This document shows, piece after piece, positions 37,857 to 49,578 of a stretch of DNA of 49,578 nt. Position numbers and translations under genes: made by a program. The stretch comes from Sulfuritalea sp. (GTDB lineage Bacteria > Pseudomonadota > Gammaproteobacteria > Burkholderiales > Rhodocyclaceae). Position 1 is the first letter of the stretch, and each line of letters begins with the position of its first letter. The notes below the pieces were generated by a model. It searched no databases, was not told the DNA's origin, and saw only the letters and a list, made by a program, of their open reading frames with translations. The DNA lies in the NCBI GenBank assembly GCA_030651305.1, contig JAUSCI010000023.1, forward strand, positions 1 to 49,578. Direction: 5' to 3'.

Positions 37857-39920
37857 CTAGTCAGCCACGGCCATCCCGTTGTGCCGCAACAAGGCATCCG
37901 GTTTCGGTTCGCGCCCACGAAATGCCTTGAAGGATTCGAGCGCCGGACGCGAACCGCCGACCGACAGGATCTCGCGCCAGAAACGCTCGCCGGTCGCCGC
38001 ATCCAGCGTGCTGCCGCTGGTCTTCGCCGCCTCTTCGAAGGCCTCGTAGGCATCGGCGGAAAGTACCTCGGCCCACTTATAGCTGTAGTAGCCGGCCGCG
38101 TAGCCGCCGCCGAAAATGTGCGAAAAACTGTTGGGAAAGCGATTCCACTCGGGCGGCACCAGCACCGCCACTTCACGGCGAACCTCAGCCAACAGGTCCA
38201 TGAAGCTCCTGCCGGCACCGGGGACGAACTCGTTGTGCAGCAGCAGGTCGAACAAACCGAATTCGACCTGGCGCAAAGTCTGCAAGCCGCTCTGGAAGTT
38301 CTTTGCCGCAACCATCTTGGCGTACAGCGCACGCGGCAGCGGCGCCCCGGTTTCGGCGTGCGCCGTCATGCCGCTGAGCACGTCCCATTCCCAGCAGAAG
38401 TTCTCCATGAACTGGCTCGGCAGTTCCACGGCATCCCATTCGACGCCGTGGATGCCCGACACCGGCAGCTCGTCCACCTGCGTCAGCAGATGGTGCAGAC
38501 CGTGGCCGCATTCGTGGAACAGGGTAATGACATCGTCGTGGCTGAAGGTTGCCGGCTTGCGGTCGTCACCAACCGGCGCCGGGAAGTTGCAGTTGAGATA
38601 GGCCACCGGCGTCTGCACGCCGCCCGCGATACGGCGGCGGGTAATCGCCTCGTCCATCCAGGCCCCGCCGCGCTTGGTTTCGCGCGCATACAGGTCGAGG
38701 TAGAACTGGCCGATGAGCTTGCCGTCCCGCTCGATGCGGAAAAAGCGCACTGCCGGATGCCACACCGGCGCCGTATCGGGCGCGAGCTTGACCGCAAACA
38801 AGGCTTCGATGACGCGAAATAGCCCGCCCAGCACCTTCGGCTCGGGAAAGTACTGCTTCACTTCGTCGTCGGAGAAACTGTAGCGCTGCTGCTTGAGCTT
38901 TTCCGAGGCCCAGGCGAGATCCCAGCTTTCAAGGGTATCCATGCCGAGTTCCTGGCGCGCAAAATCGCGCAGTTCGCCGACGTCCCGCTCGGCGAAGGGG
39001 CGCGCCTTGGCCGCCATGTCGCGCTGGAAGGCCGCCACCTGGGCCGGCGTGTCGGCCATTTTGGTGGCCAGCGAGACTTCGGCGTAGCTGGCGTAACCCA
39101 GCATCTGCGCCTCTTCATTGCGCAGGGCGAGCAGGCGGTCGATCAGTGGGCCATTGTTCCAGCCTTCCGGGCCGAACTCGGAAGCGCGCGTGGCGTAGGC
39201 GCGGTACATGCGCGCGCGCAGATCGCGGTTGTCGCAGAACTGCAATACGGGAATGTAGGACGGCGCATGCAGGGTGAACTTCCATCCCGCGCGTTTGCCA
39301 AACTCGCCGTCCTTCGCGGCGGCTTCCCGCGCGGCTGCCCTGGCGTCGGCGGGCAGACCCTTGATCGCGGCCTCGTCCTCGATCCATTCGGCATGGGCAT
39401 TGGTCGCGTCCAGCACGTTCTCGGAAAATTTCGCGCCCAGCGCCGACAATTCTTCCTGGATTTCCTTGAAGCGTGGCTTGCGATCTTCCGCCAGTTCAGC
39501 GCCCGAGAGCCGGAAATCGCGCAGATCGTTTTCGATGATGCGACGCCGGGCCGGCGACAGGGCAGGAAATTCCGCACCCGCGGCGAGCAGCTTGAACTTG
39601 GCAAACAGCGCCAGGTTCTGTCCGAGATCGGCATAGAAGCTGGAAACCTCGGGCAGCATGGCGTTATAGGCTTCGCGCCAGGGCGGCACGTCATTGACCG
39701 AATGCAGGTGGCCGACGATGCCCCAGGCACGCGACAGGCGCTCGCCGGCATCAAGCATCGGCTGCACAAAGGCATCCCAGGTCGCGGCGGTTTGGGGCGC
39801 GATCAGGCGATCGATCAGGGCGCGGTTTTCGTCGAGCAACTGGCGAATGGCGGGGGTGACGTGTTCGGGCTGAACGGCGTCAAAGCGGGGCAGCCCGCTG
39901 AAATCGAGTAGTGGATTCAT
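37857..39920 (-). CDS. prlC: Oligopeptidase A (M3 zinc metallopeptidase)
   Basis: The 687-residue cytosolic peptidase degrades short peptides, including cleaved signal peptides. The zinc motif HECGH is present in TLFHECGHGLHHLLTQ, with the third ligand region EWDAVELPSQFMENFCWE 25-30 residues on, as in the M3 family. The N-terminus (LLDFSGLPRFDAVQPEHVTP) is the usual start. The ATG at 39920 is preferred over the TTG three codons earlier. Confidence 0.95.
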   Translation of the reverse strand: MNPLLDFSGLPRFDAVQPEHVTPAIRQLLDENRALIDRLIAPQTAATWDAFVQPMLDAGERLSRAWGIVGHLHSVNDVPPWREAYNAMLPEVSSFYADLGQNLALFAKFKLLAAGAEFPALSPARRRIIENDLRDFRLSGAELAEDRKPRFKEIQEELSALGAKFSENVLDATNAHAEWIEDEAAIKGLPADARAAAREAAAKDGEFGKRAGWKFTLHAPSYIPVLQFCDNRDLRARMYRAYATRASEFGPEGWNNGPLIDRLLALRNEEAQMLGYASYAEVSLATKMADTPAQVAAFQRDMAAKARPFAERDVGELRDFARQELGMDTLESWDLAWASEKLKQQRYSFSDDEVKQYFPEPKVLGGLFRVIEALFAVKLAPDTAPVWHPAVRFFRIERDGKLIGQFYLDLYARETKRGGAWMDEAITRRRIAGGVQTPVAYLNCNFPAPVGDDRKPATFSHDDVITLFHECGHGLHHLLTQVDELPVSGIHGVEWDAVELPSQFMENFCWEWDVLSGMTAHAETGAPLPRALYAKMVAAKNFQSGLQTLRQVEFGLFDLLLHNEFVPGAGRSFMDLLAEVRREVAVLVPPEWNRFPNSFSHIFGGGYAAGYYSYKWAEVLSADAYEAFEEAAKTSGSTLDAATGERFWREILSVGGSRPALESFKAFRGREPKPDALLRHNGMAVAD

Positions 39921-39965
39921 GGTTCTCAAGTTGGGGCGAAGGGGGCGACTGCAATGCCTCGCCGT

Positions 39966-40745
39966 CTATGCGACGAGATCTTTGTAGGCGTGAAAACTGG
40001 CGTGTCCGAGCCAGGGCATGACAACAATCAGCCCGACCAGTGCCGTGGCGAAACCGAGGCCGGTCAGGATCATGATGATGAAAGCCCAGAAGGCCAGCGG
40101 CAACGGGTTCGCGGCAACAGCATTGACGCTCGTGGTCACGGCGCAAAGCAGCTCGCAGCGACGGTCGACCAGCATCGGCACCGAAACCACGCTGACGGCG
40201 AACACCAGGGCCGCCAGCACACCGCCGGCGCCGAGATAGATGAAGAACATCAGGTAGTGCTGCGGGTTGACCACTGCTTCGATCATCATGTCCAGCGGTC
40301 CCAGCGGGCTGCCCTTGTAGAAGACGGCGATGATCACGTTGGATATCACCTGCCACACCGTGCCGGCCAGTATCGACAGCAGTCCGAAGCTGACCAGCCC
40401 GGAGGGGTTGCGCTTCCAGGCCACCATCGAGTCGAAGACCGAGGCCGGCTCATTGGCGAGATAGCGCCGCGAGAGTTCATAAAGCCCGGCCAGGAGTATC
40501 GGTGCGACCAGCAGAAAACCGGTGATGGCGGCGGCGAACAGGTACCCCAGGTTTGCCGTCACGCCCAGTATCACGGCACCGGTCACAGCGATGGCGACGC
40601 CGTAGAACAGGCTGGCCGCAGGCTGCCGCCGAAGATCCGCCCAGCCCAGACCAAGCCATCGCAGCGGCGCGTCGAAGCCGACTTGACGCAGCTTGGGCAG
40701 ATCCGCAAGAGTCGGCGTTGGCGGGACGGCGACTGGATCGTTCAT
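39966..40745 (-). CDS. DUF2189 membrane protein
   Basis: The 259-residue protein has about six membrane helices (for example LFYGVAIAVTGAVILGVTAN, AAAITGFLLVAPILLAGLYE, FWAFIIMILTGLGFATALVG) after a short Pro-rich start. The LRQVGFDAPLRWLGLGWADL lead-in and GLYELSRR match the DUF2189 family as I know it; function is unknown, although such genes often neighbour respiratory genes. It sits between prlC and purC on the same strand, with short gaps on both sides. Confidence 0.82.
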   Translation of the reverse strand: MNDPVAVPPTPTLADLPKLRQVGFDAPLRWLGLGWADLRRQPAASLFYGVAIAVTGAVILGVTANLGYLFAAAITGFLLVAPILLAGLYELSRRYLANEPASVFDSMVAWKRNPSGLVSFGLLSILAGTVWQVISNVIIAVFYKGSPLGPLDMMIEAVVNPQHYLMFFIYLGAGGVLAALVFAVSVVSVPMLVDRRCELLCAVTTSVNAVAANPLPLAFWAFIIMILTGLGFATALVGLIVVMPWLGHASFHAYKDLVA

Positions 40746-40767
40746 CGGACGGACAGCGGCGCGAAAA

Positions 40768-41673
40768 TCAGATCGCGTGCGGGCCGGCCAGGCGGGTCAG
40801 CGCCTCACGGTAGTTGGCGGCAGTCTTGTCGATGATGTCCTGCGGCAGTTTCGGTCCCGGCGACCGCTTGTTCCAGTCCAGGGTTTCCAGATAATCGCGA
40901 ACAAACTGTTTGTCGAAACTGGGCGGGCTGATGCCCACCTTGTAGCGGTCGGCCGGCCAGAAACGCGAGGAATCGGGCGTCAGCACTTCGTCGATAAGGT
41001 AGAGCCGGCCGGCCGCATCCTGACCGAACTCGAACTTGGTGTCGGCGATGATGATGCCAACCACGCGCGCATAGGTGGCTGCTTCGCGATACAGGCGCAG
41101 GGTGGTATCCCTGACCAGCTTCGCCAGATCGGCGCCGAGCATTTTCTCGACCGTGGCAAAGTCGATGTTTTCGTCATGGTCGCCCGCTTCGGCCTTGGTC
41201 GCCGGAGTGAATAGCGGCGCCGGCAGTTGTTGTGCCATTTGCAGACCTGGCGGTAGCGCGATGCCGCAGACGGCGCCCGTCGCCTGATAGTCCTTCCAGC
41301 CCGATCCGATCAGATAGCCGCGGGCAACCGCCTCGATCGGCAGCGGCTTCAGGCGCCTCACCACCAGTGCGCGCCCGCGCACCTGGGCTTGTTCTTCGGC
41401 GCCCGCAACCACGGTCTCGGGATCGATGCCGGTCAACTGATTGGGTATCACGTGGGCCAACTTGCCAAACCAGAAATTGGCCACCGCCGTGAGAACGGCG
41501 CCCTTGCCCGGAATCGGGTCGGGCAGGATCACGTCGAAGGCCGACAAGCGATCGGTGGTGACGATCAGCAGCTTGTCCTCGCCGACGGCGTAGATGTCGC
41601 GCACCTTGCCGCGGCCAAGCAGCGGCAGGCTCTTGATGGTGGATTCAAACAGCGGAGGATTTGGAGTGGACAT
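40768..41673 (-). CDS. purC: SAICAR synthetase
   Basis: PurC joins aspartate to CAIR. The 301-residue protein is the longer yeast-like type, with [20 protein letters not shown] at the ATP site, [19 protein letters not shown], the signature [17 protein letters not shown] and [17 protein letters not shown]. It is the third purine gene of the window and is not linked to purH-purD. It follows psiE by 27 bp and may be read with it. Confidence 0.96.
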   Translation of the reverse strand: MSTPNPPLFESTIKSLPLLGRGKVRDIYAVGEDKLLIVTTDRLSAFDVILPDPIPGKGAVLTAVANFWFGKLAHVIPNQLTGIDPETVVAGAEEQAQVRGRALVVRRLKPLPIEAVARGYLIGSGWKDYQATGAVCGIALPPGLQMAQQLPAPLFTPATKAEAGDHDENIDFATVEKMLGADLAKLVRDTTLRLYREAATYARVVGIIIADTKFEFGQDAAGRLYLIDEVLTPDSSRFWPADRYKVGISPPSFDKQFVRDYLETLDWNKRSPGPKLPQDIIDKTAANYREALTRLAGPHAI

Positions 41674-41700
41674 GAAGATGCTCTGAACAGGACAGGAGGT

Positions 41701-42147
41701 TTATTCGCGAACGTAGGGCTTGCCGGCGTTTTCATCGGCATCCTCGCGATAGGGAAAGCGAACATGGCCGTAGCGGATCGCCAGCACGGAAATCGTCAGC
41801 AGGAATATTGCGGCGGCAACCGCCAGCATGCGCCATTCGGTCATTTCCTTGAGATCAAGGATCAGGTAGCGCGCCAGCGCCACCATGCCGATATACAGCG
41901 GGAAACGCACCTGAACCTGCCCTGACTTCAAATACTGGCCGATCATCGCCAGCACTTCGAGGAACAGGAACATCAGCAGCAGGTCCGCCAGCGCCACCCG
42001 GTGCGATTCGATCATCACCAGCGCCTCCTGGTACATGGCGATGGTGGTGGCGAAGGCAATCACGAGCAAGCCAGCATACTCGACAATATCGAGGCCGCCG
42101 CTGAAGAATTTGCGTAGCCGATCAAAAGTGTGGGACTGAATGTTCAT
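41701..42147 (-). CDS. PsiE family membrane protein
   Basis: The 148-residue protein has four predicted membrane helices (EYAGLLVIAFATTIAMY, LADLLLMFLFLEVLAMIGQY, FPLYIGMVALARYLIL, LAVAAAIFLLTISVLAIRYG), matching the phosphate-starvation-inducible PsiE family in size and layout. Its role is unknown. It lies between the Calvin-cycle aldolase and purC, separated from the aldolase by a terminator-like hairpin. Confidence 0.85.
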   Translation of the reverse strand: MNIQSHTFDRLRKFFSGGLDIVEYAGLLVIAFATTIAMYQEALVMIESHRVALADLLLMFLFLEVLAMIGQYLKSGQVQVRFPLYIGMVALARYLILDLKEMTEWRMLAVAAAIFLLTISVLAIRYGHVRFPYREDADENAGKPYVRE

Positions 42148-42162
42148 GCCGGGAAAAGGACA

Positions 42163-42183
42163 GGCCGCCCGAACGGGGCGGCC
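42163..42183 (-). terminator. Hairpin after the aldolase gene, likely terminator
   Basis: On the minus strand GGCCGCCC-CGTTC-GGGCGGCC is a perfect 8-bp GC stem 25 bp after the aldolase stop, followed by TGTCCTTTT. The T tract is weak, so it may end only part of the transcripts before psiE-purC. Confidence 0.65.
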
Positions 42184-42207
42184 AAGTAATTTACCGCAAA
42201 TCGCCGC

Positions 42208-43272
42208 TTACTTCACGATCGCGTTCAGTTCGCCCTTCTTGTAGCGCTCGGCCATCTTGTCCATGGAAATCGGCTTGATCCTGCCGGCCTGGCCGGCGCA
42301 GCCAAAGGCCTGATAGCGGGCGACGCAGATCTCCTTCATGGCCTTGCGCGCGGCGGCCAAATATTTGCGCGGGTCGAAATCCTTGGTGTTCTCGGCCAGG
42401 TATTTGCGGATGGCACCGGTCGAGGCCATGCGCAGGTCGGTGTCGATATTGATCTTGCGCACGCCGTGCTTGATGCCCTCGACGATTTCAGCGACCGGCA
42501 CGCCATAGGTTTCGCCCATGGTGCCGCCGTACTGGTTGATGGTCTTCAGCCAGTCCTGCGGCACCGAGGAAGAGCCGTGCATCACCAAGTGGGTATTGGG
42601 AATGCGGGCGTGGATTTCCTTGATGCGGTCGATGCGCAGCACCGCACCGGTGGGCGGGCGGGTGAATTTGTAGGCGCCGTGCGAGGTGCCGATGGCGATC
42701 GCCAGGGCGTCGACACCGGTGGCCTTGACGAACTCGGCGGCTTCGTTCGGGTCGGTCAGCAATTGGTCGTGGGACAGCGCGCCTTCCGCGCCGTGGCCGT
42801 CCTCCTTCTCGCCCATGCCGGTTTCCAGCGAGCCCAGGCAACCGAGTTCGCCTTCCACCGAAACGCCGATGGCGTGGGCAATATCGACCACGTGGCGACT
42901 GACGCGGGCGTTGTACTCGAAACTGGCCGGGGTCTTGGCATCTTCCTGCAGCGAGCCGTCCATCATCACGCTGGAAAAACCGGAGCGCATCGACTGGATG
43001 CAGATTGCCGGGCTGGCGCCGTGGTCCTGGTGCATCACGATCGGGATATCCGGATGGGTCTCGATCGCGGCCTCGATCAGGTGGCGCAGGTAAGGCTCGC
43101 CGGCGTACTTGCGGGCGCCTGCCGAGCCCTGCATGATGACCGGGCTGTTGGTTTCCGCCGCCGCTTCCATGATGGCCTGGATCTGTTCCAGGTTATTGAC
43201 GTTGAAGGCAGGCAGGCCGTAGCCGTTTTCAGCGGCGTGGTCGAGCAGTTGACGCATGGATACGAGAGGCAT
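42208..43272 (-). CDS. cbbA: Class II fructose-bisphosphate aldolase, Calvin-cycle subtype
   Basis: The zinc aldolase forms fructose-1,6-bisphosphate and, in the Calvin cycle, sedoheptulose-1,7-bisphosphate. At 354 residues it matches the longer CbbA subtype. Visible are [19 protein letters not shown], zinc ligands in [11 protein letters not shown] and [20 protein letters not shown], and the phosphate-binding [22 protein letters not shown] stands before the ATG. It is the last gene of the carbon-metabolism run. Confidence 0.95.
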   Translation of the reverse strand: MPLVSMRQLLDHAAENGYGLPAFNVNNLEQIQAIMEAAAETNSPVIMQGSAGARKYAGEPYLRHLIEAAIETHPDIPIVMHQDHGASPAICIQSMRSGFSSVMMDGSLQEDAKTPASFEYNARVSRHVVDIAHAIGVSVEGELGCLGSLETGMGEKEDGHGAEGALSHDQLLTDPNEAAEFVKATGVDALAIAIGTSHGAYKFTRPPTGAVLRIDRIKEIHARIPNTHLVMHGSSSVPQDWLKTINQYGGTMGETYGVPVAEIVEGIKHGVRKINIDTDLRMASTGAIRKYLAENTKDFDPRKYLAAARKAMKEICVARYQAFGCAGQAGRIKPISMDKMAERYKKGELNAIVK

Positions 43273-43349
43273 GGCAATCTCCTTGGTTAAACGTGAAGCA
43301 ACTTGTACGGAGCGACTGGTGATATCGAGCGTAGCGAACTGACCAGAAG

Positions 43350-43367
43350 CCTCCCCGCGAGGGGAGG
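43350..43367. repeat. GC-rich palindrome in the pyk-cbbA gap
   Basis: CCTCCCC-GCGA-GGGGAGG forms a 7-bp stem within the 169-bp gap (43273-43441), followed by ACGGGAGGGGCGG. There is no T run. It resembles the C/G-block palindrome in the ubiH-like leader and is probably a dispersed repeat, though a transcript-processing role is possible. No gene is seen in the gap. Confidence 0.6.
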
Positions 43368-43441
43368 ACGGGAGGGGCGGGCCTTCAATTCGCCTTTCGC
43401 GTGTTTCATCATCAGCGGGTGGTCTTCAGCGATCATGAGCG

Positions 43442-44896
43442 TTAGCGGGGCGCAGATTTGGGCCGACGATGCTCGCCGACTTTTACAAGTTTCATGGTGT
43501 TAGTACCGCCGGCCTGACCGATTGGTTCCCCAATGGTGAGCACGATCAGGTCGCCCTTCTCGACGGCGCCGGCGGCAATCAGGATTTCCTCGGCCTGCCA
43601 CAGCAGCTCATCACGATCCGTGGCGATGTATTCGGTCAGCAGCGGATAAACGTCGCGGTAAATGCTGACCCGGTAGCGGGTGCGGATGCGCGGCGTCAGG
43701 GCGTAGATGGGCACGCCGGAATTGAGCCGGCTCATCCACAGCGTGGTCGAGCCCGACTCGGTCAGGGTGGCGATGGCCTTCACCTTGAGGTGGAAGGCGG
43801 TGAATATCGCCGCCATCGAGATCGACTGGTCGATGCGCGTAAACACCTGGTCAAGGAAGTGCGTGTCGAGGGTGACGGTCTGTGATTTCTCCGCCGCAAT
43901 GCAAACCCGCGCCATAGCTGCCACCGCTTCCACCGGATAAGCGCCAGACGCGGTCTCGGCCGACAGCATCACGGCATCCGTGCCATCGAGCACGGCGTTG
44001 GCCACATCGGAAACCTCGGCGCGCGTCGGCACCGGGCTGGTAATCATCGACTCCATCATTTGCGTGGCGGTGATGGCAAAGCGGTTGTATTCGCGGGCCA
44101 TACGGATCATGCGTTTTTGCAGGGCCGGCACCGCCGCATCGCCCACCTCGACCGCCAGATCGCCGCGCGCGACCATGATGCCGTCGGTGGCATGCAGGAT
44201 GTCTTCCAGATTCTCGACCGCCTCGACGCGTTCGATCTTGGCGATCACCAGCGCGTCGGAGCCCGCATCGCGCAATAGTTGCCGCGCCTGCCGCATGTCG
44301 GCGCCTGACTTGGGGAAGGAGACGGCAACGTAATCGACATTGAGAGCGGCTGCCGTCTTGATGTCCGCCATGTCCTTGAGCGTCAGCGCCGGCGCCGAAA
44401 GCCCACCACCTTGCTTGTTGATGCCCTTGTTGTTGGAAAGCTCGCCGTCGTGCCGGTTGCGGCAGTGAATTTCGCTGCCTTCGATGCGCTCGACATCGAA
44501 TACCGTCCGTCCATCATCGAGCAGCAGCACATCGCCGGCAACGACATCCTCGATCAGCTCGGGATAGTCGAGGCCGACCCGGCCCGCATCGCCGAGCGCG
44601 CATGCCGCATCGAGTATGAAGGCTTGTCCCGCCTTGATCGCCACCGGCCCGGCGGCGAACTTGCCGATGCGGATCTTCGGTCCTTGCAGGTCGGCCATCA
44701 CGCCGACGGTGCGGGCGGCCTTGTGCGCCGCGTCGCGCAGTATGTCAATGCGCTTCTTGTGATCTTCGGCCGTGCCGTGGGAAAAATTCAGGCGCACCAC
44801 GTCGATGCCGGCCGCCACCAGTTCGGCGAGCCGTTCCGGGCTGCTGGAAGCGGGCCCCAGGGTGGCGACGATCTTGGTCGAGCGCTTGTCTGTCAT
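43442..44896 (-). CDS. pyk: Pyruvate kinase
   Basis: The 484-residue enzyme converts phosphoenolpyruvate and ADP to pyruvate and ATP. It opens with STKIVATLGPASSSPERLAE and VVRLNFSHGTAEDH, has the active-site Lys segment ALVIAKIERVEAVENL, then GIMVARGDLAVEVG and MLSAETASGAYPVEA, and a C-terminal regulatory domain of about 130 residues. A pyruvate kinase gene inside the Calvin run, after pgk, is common among CO2-fixing proteobacteria and connects 3-phosphoglycerate to central metabolism. Confidence 0.96.
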   Translation of the reverse strand: MTDKRSTKIVATLGPASSSPERLAELVAAGIDVVRLNFSHGTAEDHKKRIDILRDAAHKAARTVGVMADLQGPKIRIGKFAAGPVAIKAGQAFILDAACALGDAGRVGLDYPELIEDVVAGDVLLLDDGRTVFDVERIEGSEIHCRNRHDGELSNNKGINKQGGGLSAPALTLKDMADIKTAAALNVDYVAVSFPKSGADMRQARQLLRDAGSDALVIAKIERVEAVENLEDILHATDGIMVARGDLAVEVGDAAVPALQKRMIRMAREYNRFAITATQMMESMITSPVPTRAEVSDVANAVLDGTDAVMLSAETASGAYPVEAVAAMARVCIAAEKSQTVTLDTHFLDQVFTRIDQSISMAAIFTAFHLKVKAIATLTESGSTTLWMSRLNSGVPIYALTPRIRTRYRVSIYRDVYPLLTEYIATDRDELLWQAEEILIAAGAVEKGDLIVLTIGEPIGQAGGTNTMKLVKVGEHRRPKSAPR

Positions 44897-44934
44897 GGCG
44901 TGGTCAGTCGCGCAGGGAGTCTATCCACAATCAC

Positions 44935-46125
44935 TCAGCCCCTGGCGCGCTGCTCCAGCATGTCGATCGCCGGCAAGCGCTTGCCCTCGAGGAACTCGAG
45001 GAAGGCGCCACCGGCGGTCGAGATATAAGACACCTTGTCGTAGATCTCGTATTTCTGGATCGCGGCGATGGTGTCGCCGCCGCCGGCCAGGGTGAAGGCC
45101 TTCGTATTGGCGATGGCCATGGCGATGGCCCTGGTGCCGGCGCCGAACTGGTCGAACTCGAAGACGCCGACCGGGCCGTTCCACACTACCGTACCGGCCT
45201 TCATGATGATGTCGACCAGTTCCTGCGCCGACGCAGGACCAATGTCGAAAATCATGTCGTCATCGGCGACATTGCCGGCATCCTTTATCACCGCCGGTTC
45301 GGCGGCGTCGAACTTCTTGCCGCAGACCACGTCGACGGCAATCGGGATGGTGGCGCCGCGCGCCGTCATCTTCTTCATCAGCGCCTGCGCGGTGGGCACC
45401 AGGTCGTCCTCGCACAGCGACTTGCCGACGTTTTTGCCGGATGCCTTGAGGAAAGTGTTGGCGATGCCGCCGCCGACCACCATCTGGTCGACTTTCTCGG
45501 ACAGCGCTTCGAGTACCGTCAGCTTGGTCGACACCTTGGAGCCGCCGACGATGGCCACCATCGGCCGCGCCGGGGTGGCCAGCGCCTTGGTCAGCGCTTC
45601 GAGTTCCGCGGCGACCAGCAGGCCGGCGCAGGCGGCCGGGGCGAACTGCGCCACGCCATAGGTCGATGCCTCGGCGCGGTGTGCGGTGCCGAAGGCGTCC
45701 ATGACGAACAGATCGCAGAGCGCGGCGTACTTCCTCGCCGTGGCTTCGACGTTCTTCTTCTCGCCCTTGTTGAAGCGGCAGTTTTCCAGCAGCACGACTT
45801 CGCCGGCGGCGACCCCATTTACCCATGAGCCACCATCGACCCAGTCGCGAATTACCCGCACCGGCTTGCCCAGCTTGGCAGCCATGACGTCGGCCACCGG
45901 CTTGAGCGAGTTCTCTTCCGTGAACACGCCGTCTTCCGGGCGGCCCAGGTGCGAGGTCACCATCACCCTGGCGCCGGCCTTGAGGCAATGCTCGATGGTC
46001 GGCATCGAGGCGGTGATGCGGGCGTCCGACGTAACCTTGCCGTCCTTGACCGGGACGTTGAGGTCGGCGCGAATGAAGACGCGCTTGCCCGCCAGGTCGA
46101 AATCAGAAAGACGCTTGAACGTCAT
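44935..46125 (-). CDS. pgk: Phosphoglycerate kinase
   Basis: The 396-residue enzyme phosphorylates 3-phosphoglycerate, a Calvin and glycolytic step. Motifs: [45 protein letters not shown], the hinge [16 protein letters not shown] and the nucleotide loop [12 protein letters not shown]. It lies 18 bp after gap, with GGGAG before its ATG. Confidence 0.97.
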   Translation of the reverse strand: MTFKRLSDFDLAGKRVFIRADLNVPVKDGKVTSDARITASMPTIEHCLKAGARVMVTSHLGRPEDGVFTEENSLKPVADVMAAKLGKPVRVIRDWVDGGSWVNGVAAGEVVLLENCRFNKGEKKNVEATARKYAALCDLFVMDAFGTAHRAEASTYGVAQFAPAACAGLLVAAELEALTKALATPARPMVAIVGGSKVSTKLTVLEALSEKVDQMVVGGGIANTFLKASGKNVGKSLCEDDLVPTAQALMKKMTARGATIPIAVDVVCGKKFDAAEPAVIKDAGNVADDDMIFDIGPASAQELVDIIMKAGTVVWNGPVGVFEFDQFGAGTRAIAMAIANTKAFTLAGGGDTIAAIQKYEIYDKVSYISTAGGAFLEFLEGKRLPAIDMLEQRARG

Positions 46126-46143
46126 GCGTATCTCCCTGACGCT

Positions 46144-49199
<3,056 letters not shown>

Positions 49200-49313
49200 G
49201 GCAGCATCGGAAAATTGAGTGACGGGATCAGTTCCGTCAGGGAAGCCCGGTATTATCGGCGAAACCGGGTGGATCGCGCTAGCCGGGCGGCTAGGTGCTT
49301 GATTCGGCGATGG
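49200..49313 (-). promoter_or_regulatory. Gap between cbbP and cbbT, with possible promoter
   Basis: On the minus strand GATAATA (49257-49251) is a possible -10 box for cbbT, but no good -35 box is found 17 bp upstream. CTAGCCGGGCGGCTAG at 49279-49294 is a short palindrome just after cbbP. A LysR-type (CbbR) site cannot be confirmed by eye. Confidence 0.3.
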
Positions 49314-49578
49314 TCAGGAACGCTTGCGGTTCTCCATCATGCGCAGGATCAGGGGCGTGAAGATTAGTTGCATCGCCAGTTCCATCTTGCCGCCGGGCAC
49401 CACGATGATGTTCGGCCGCGACATGAAGGAACCCGCCACCATCGACAGCAGGTAAGGGAAGTCGATGCCCTTCGGGTTGGCGAAGCGGATTACGACAAAG
49501 CTTTCGTCTGCCGTCGGAATGTCGCGGGCGATGAAAGGGTTGGAGGTGTCTACCGTCGGCACCCGCTGGAAGTTCACG
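49314..49578 (-). CDS. cbbP: Phosphoribulokinase, C-terminal part, cut by window edge
   Basis: The last 88 or so residues of phosphoribulokinase are present: NFQRVPTVDTSNPFIARDIP, then VVIRFANPKGIDFPYLLSM, and IIVVPGGKMELAMQLIFTPL. These closely resemble the C-terminus of proteobacterial class I enzymes as I recall them. The kinase makes ribulose-1,5-bisphosphate, so its presence marks this cluster as Calvin cycle. The Met at 49577 is internal; the true start lies beyond the window. Confidence 0.9.
   Translation of the reverse strand, partial: VNFQRVPTVDTSNPFIARDIPTADESFVVIRFANPKGIDFPYLLSMVAGSFMSRPNIIVVPGGKMELAMQLIFTPLILRMMENRKRS

Overview
The window reads as a chromosomal segment of a high-GC betaproteobacterium. 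Gene content and order point to Rhodocyclales or a relative such as the Sulfuritalea/Sterolibacterium group: dusB-fis, lptD-surA-pdxA-rsmA beside amgK-murU, and a Calvin-cycle cluster cbbP-cbbT-gap-pgk-pyk-cbbA. This placement rests on gene order and protein character and was not tested by search. The Calvin-cycle genes suggest capacity for autotrophic CO2 fixation.

Layout. (1) 1-1,450: left edge with the truncated end of an ISNCY-type insertion sequence, an Abi-alpha (DUF4393) protein gene and a tRNA-Ala(CGC) with its own promoter and terminator. (2) 1,459-11,461, minus strand: core genes in transcription order amgK, murU, pepP, ubiH-like, dusB, fis, purH, purD, tsaC/sua5 and a small conserved-looking protein. 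Many junctions are ATGA overlaps. (3) 11,643-20,571, plus strand: lptD, surA, pdxA, a class II glutamine amidotransferase, rsmA, a BaiN-like flavoprotein and an LpxR-type lipid A deacylase. Together with the divergent amgK-murU pair this is an envelope-biogenesis neighbourhood. (4) 20,586-32,523: a DUF2892 gene and a Crp/Fnr regulator gene, both on the minus strand, separated by an ~11 kb plus-strand island. The island holds a PLD/SNF2-type helicase, an Eco57I-type adenine methylase, an SMC/RecF-like ATPase and an AlbA_2 (Schlafen-type) protein. A 14-bp direct repeat lies at both island edges. (5) 32,520-37,793: xthA, a divergent OmpR-type two-component system, a UspA-like protein and a SulP anion transporter. 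(6) 37,857-49,578, minus strand: oligopeptidase A, a DUF2189 membrane protein, purC, a PsiE-family protein and the Calvin/glycolysis cluster, ending in the 3' part of phosphoribulokinase.

The most interesting part is the 21,146-31,776 island, a candidate anti-phage/restriction-like system. Its first three genes overlap and so are probably translated together; the AlbA_2 gene follows after 92 bp. The island seems to have inserted between a Crp/Fnr gene and a probable target gene. That target keeps a Crp/Fnr-like palindrome whose centre lies 41.5 bp upstream of the start point inferred from its -10 box. Other unusual points are a ubiH-like gene whose only possible start lies inside a palindromic-repeat leader, three CTTGAC boxes at exact 11-bp spacing upstream of usp-sulP, and a long Pro/Ala-rich segment in LptD.
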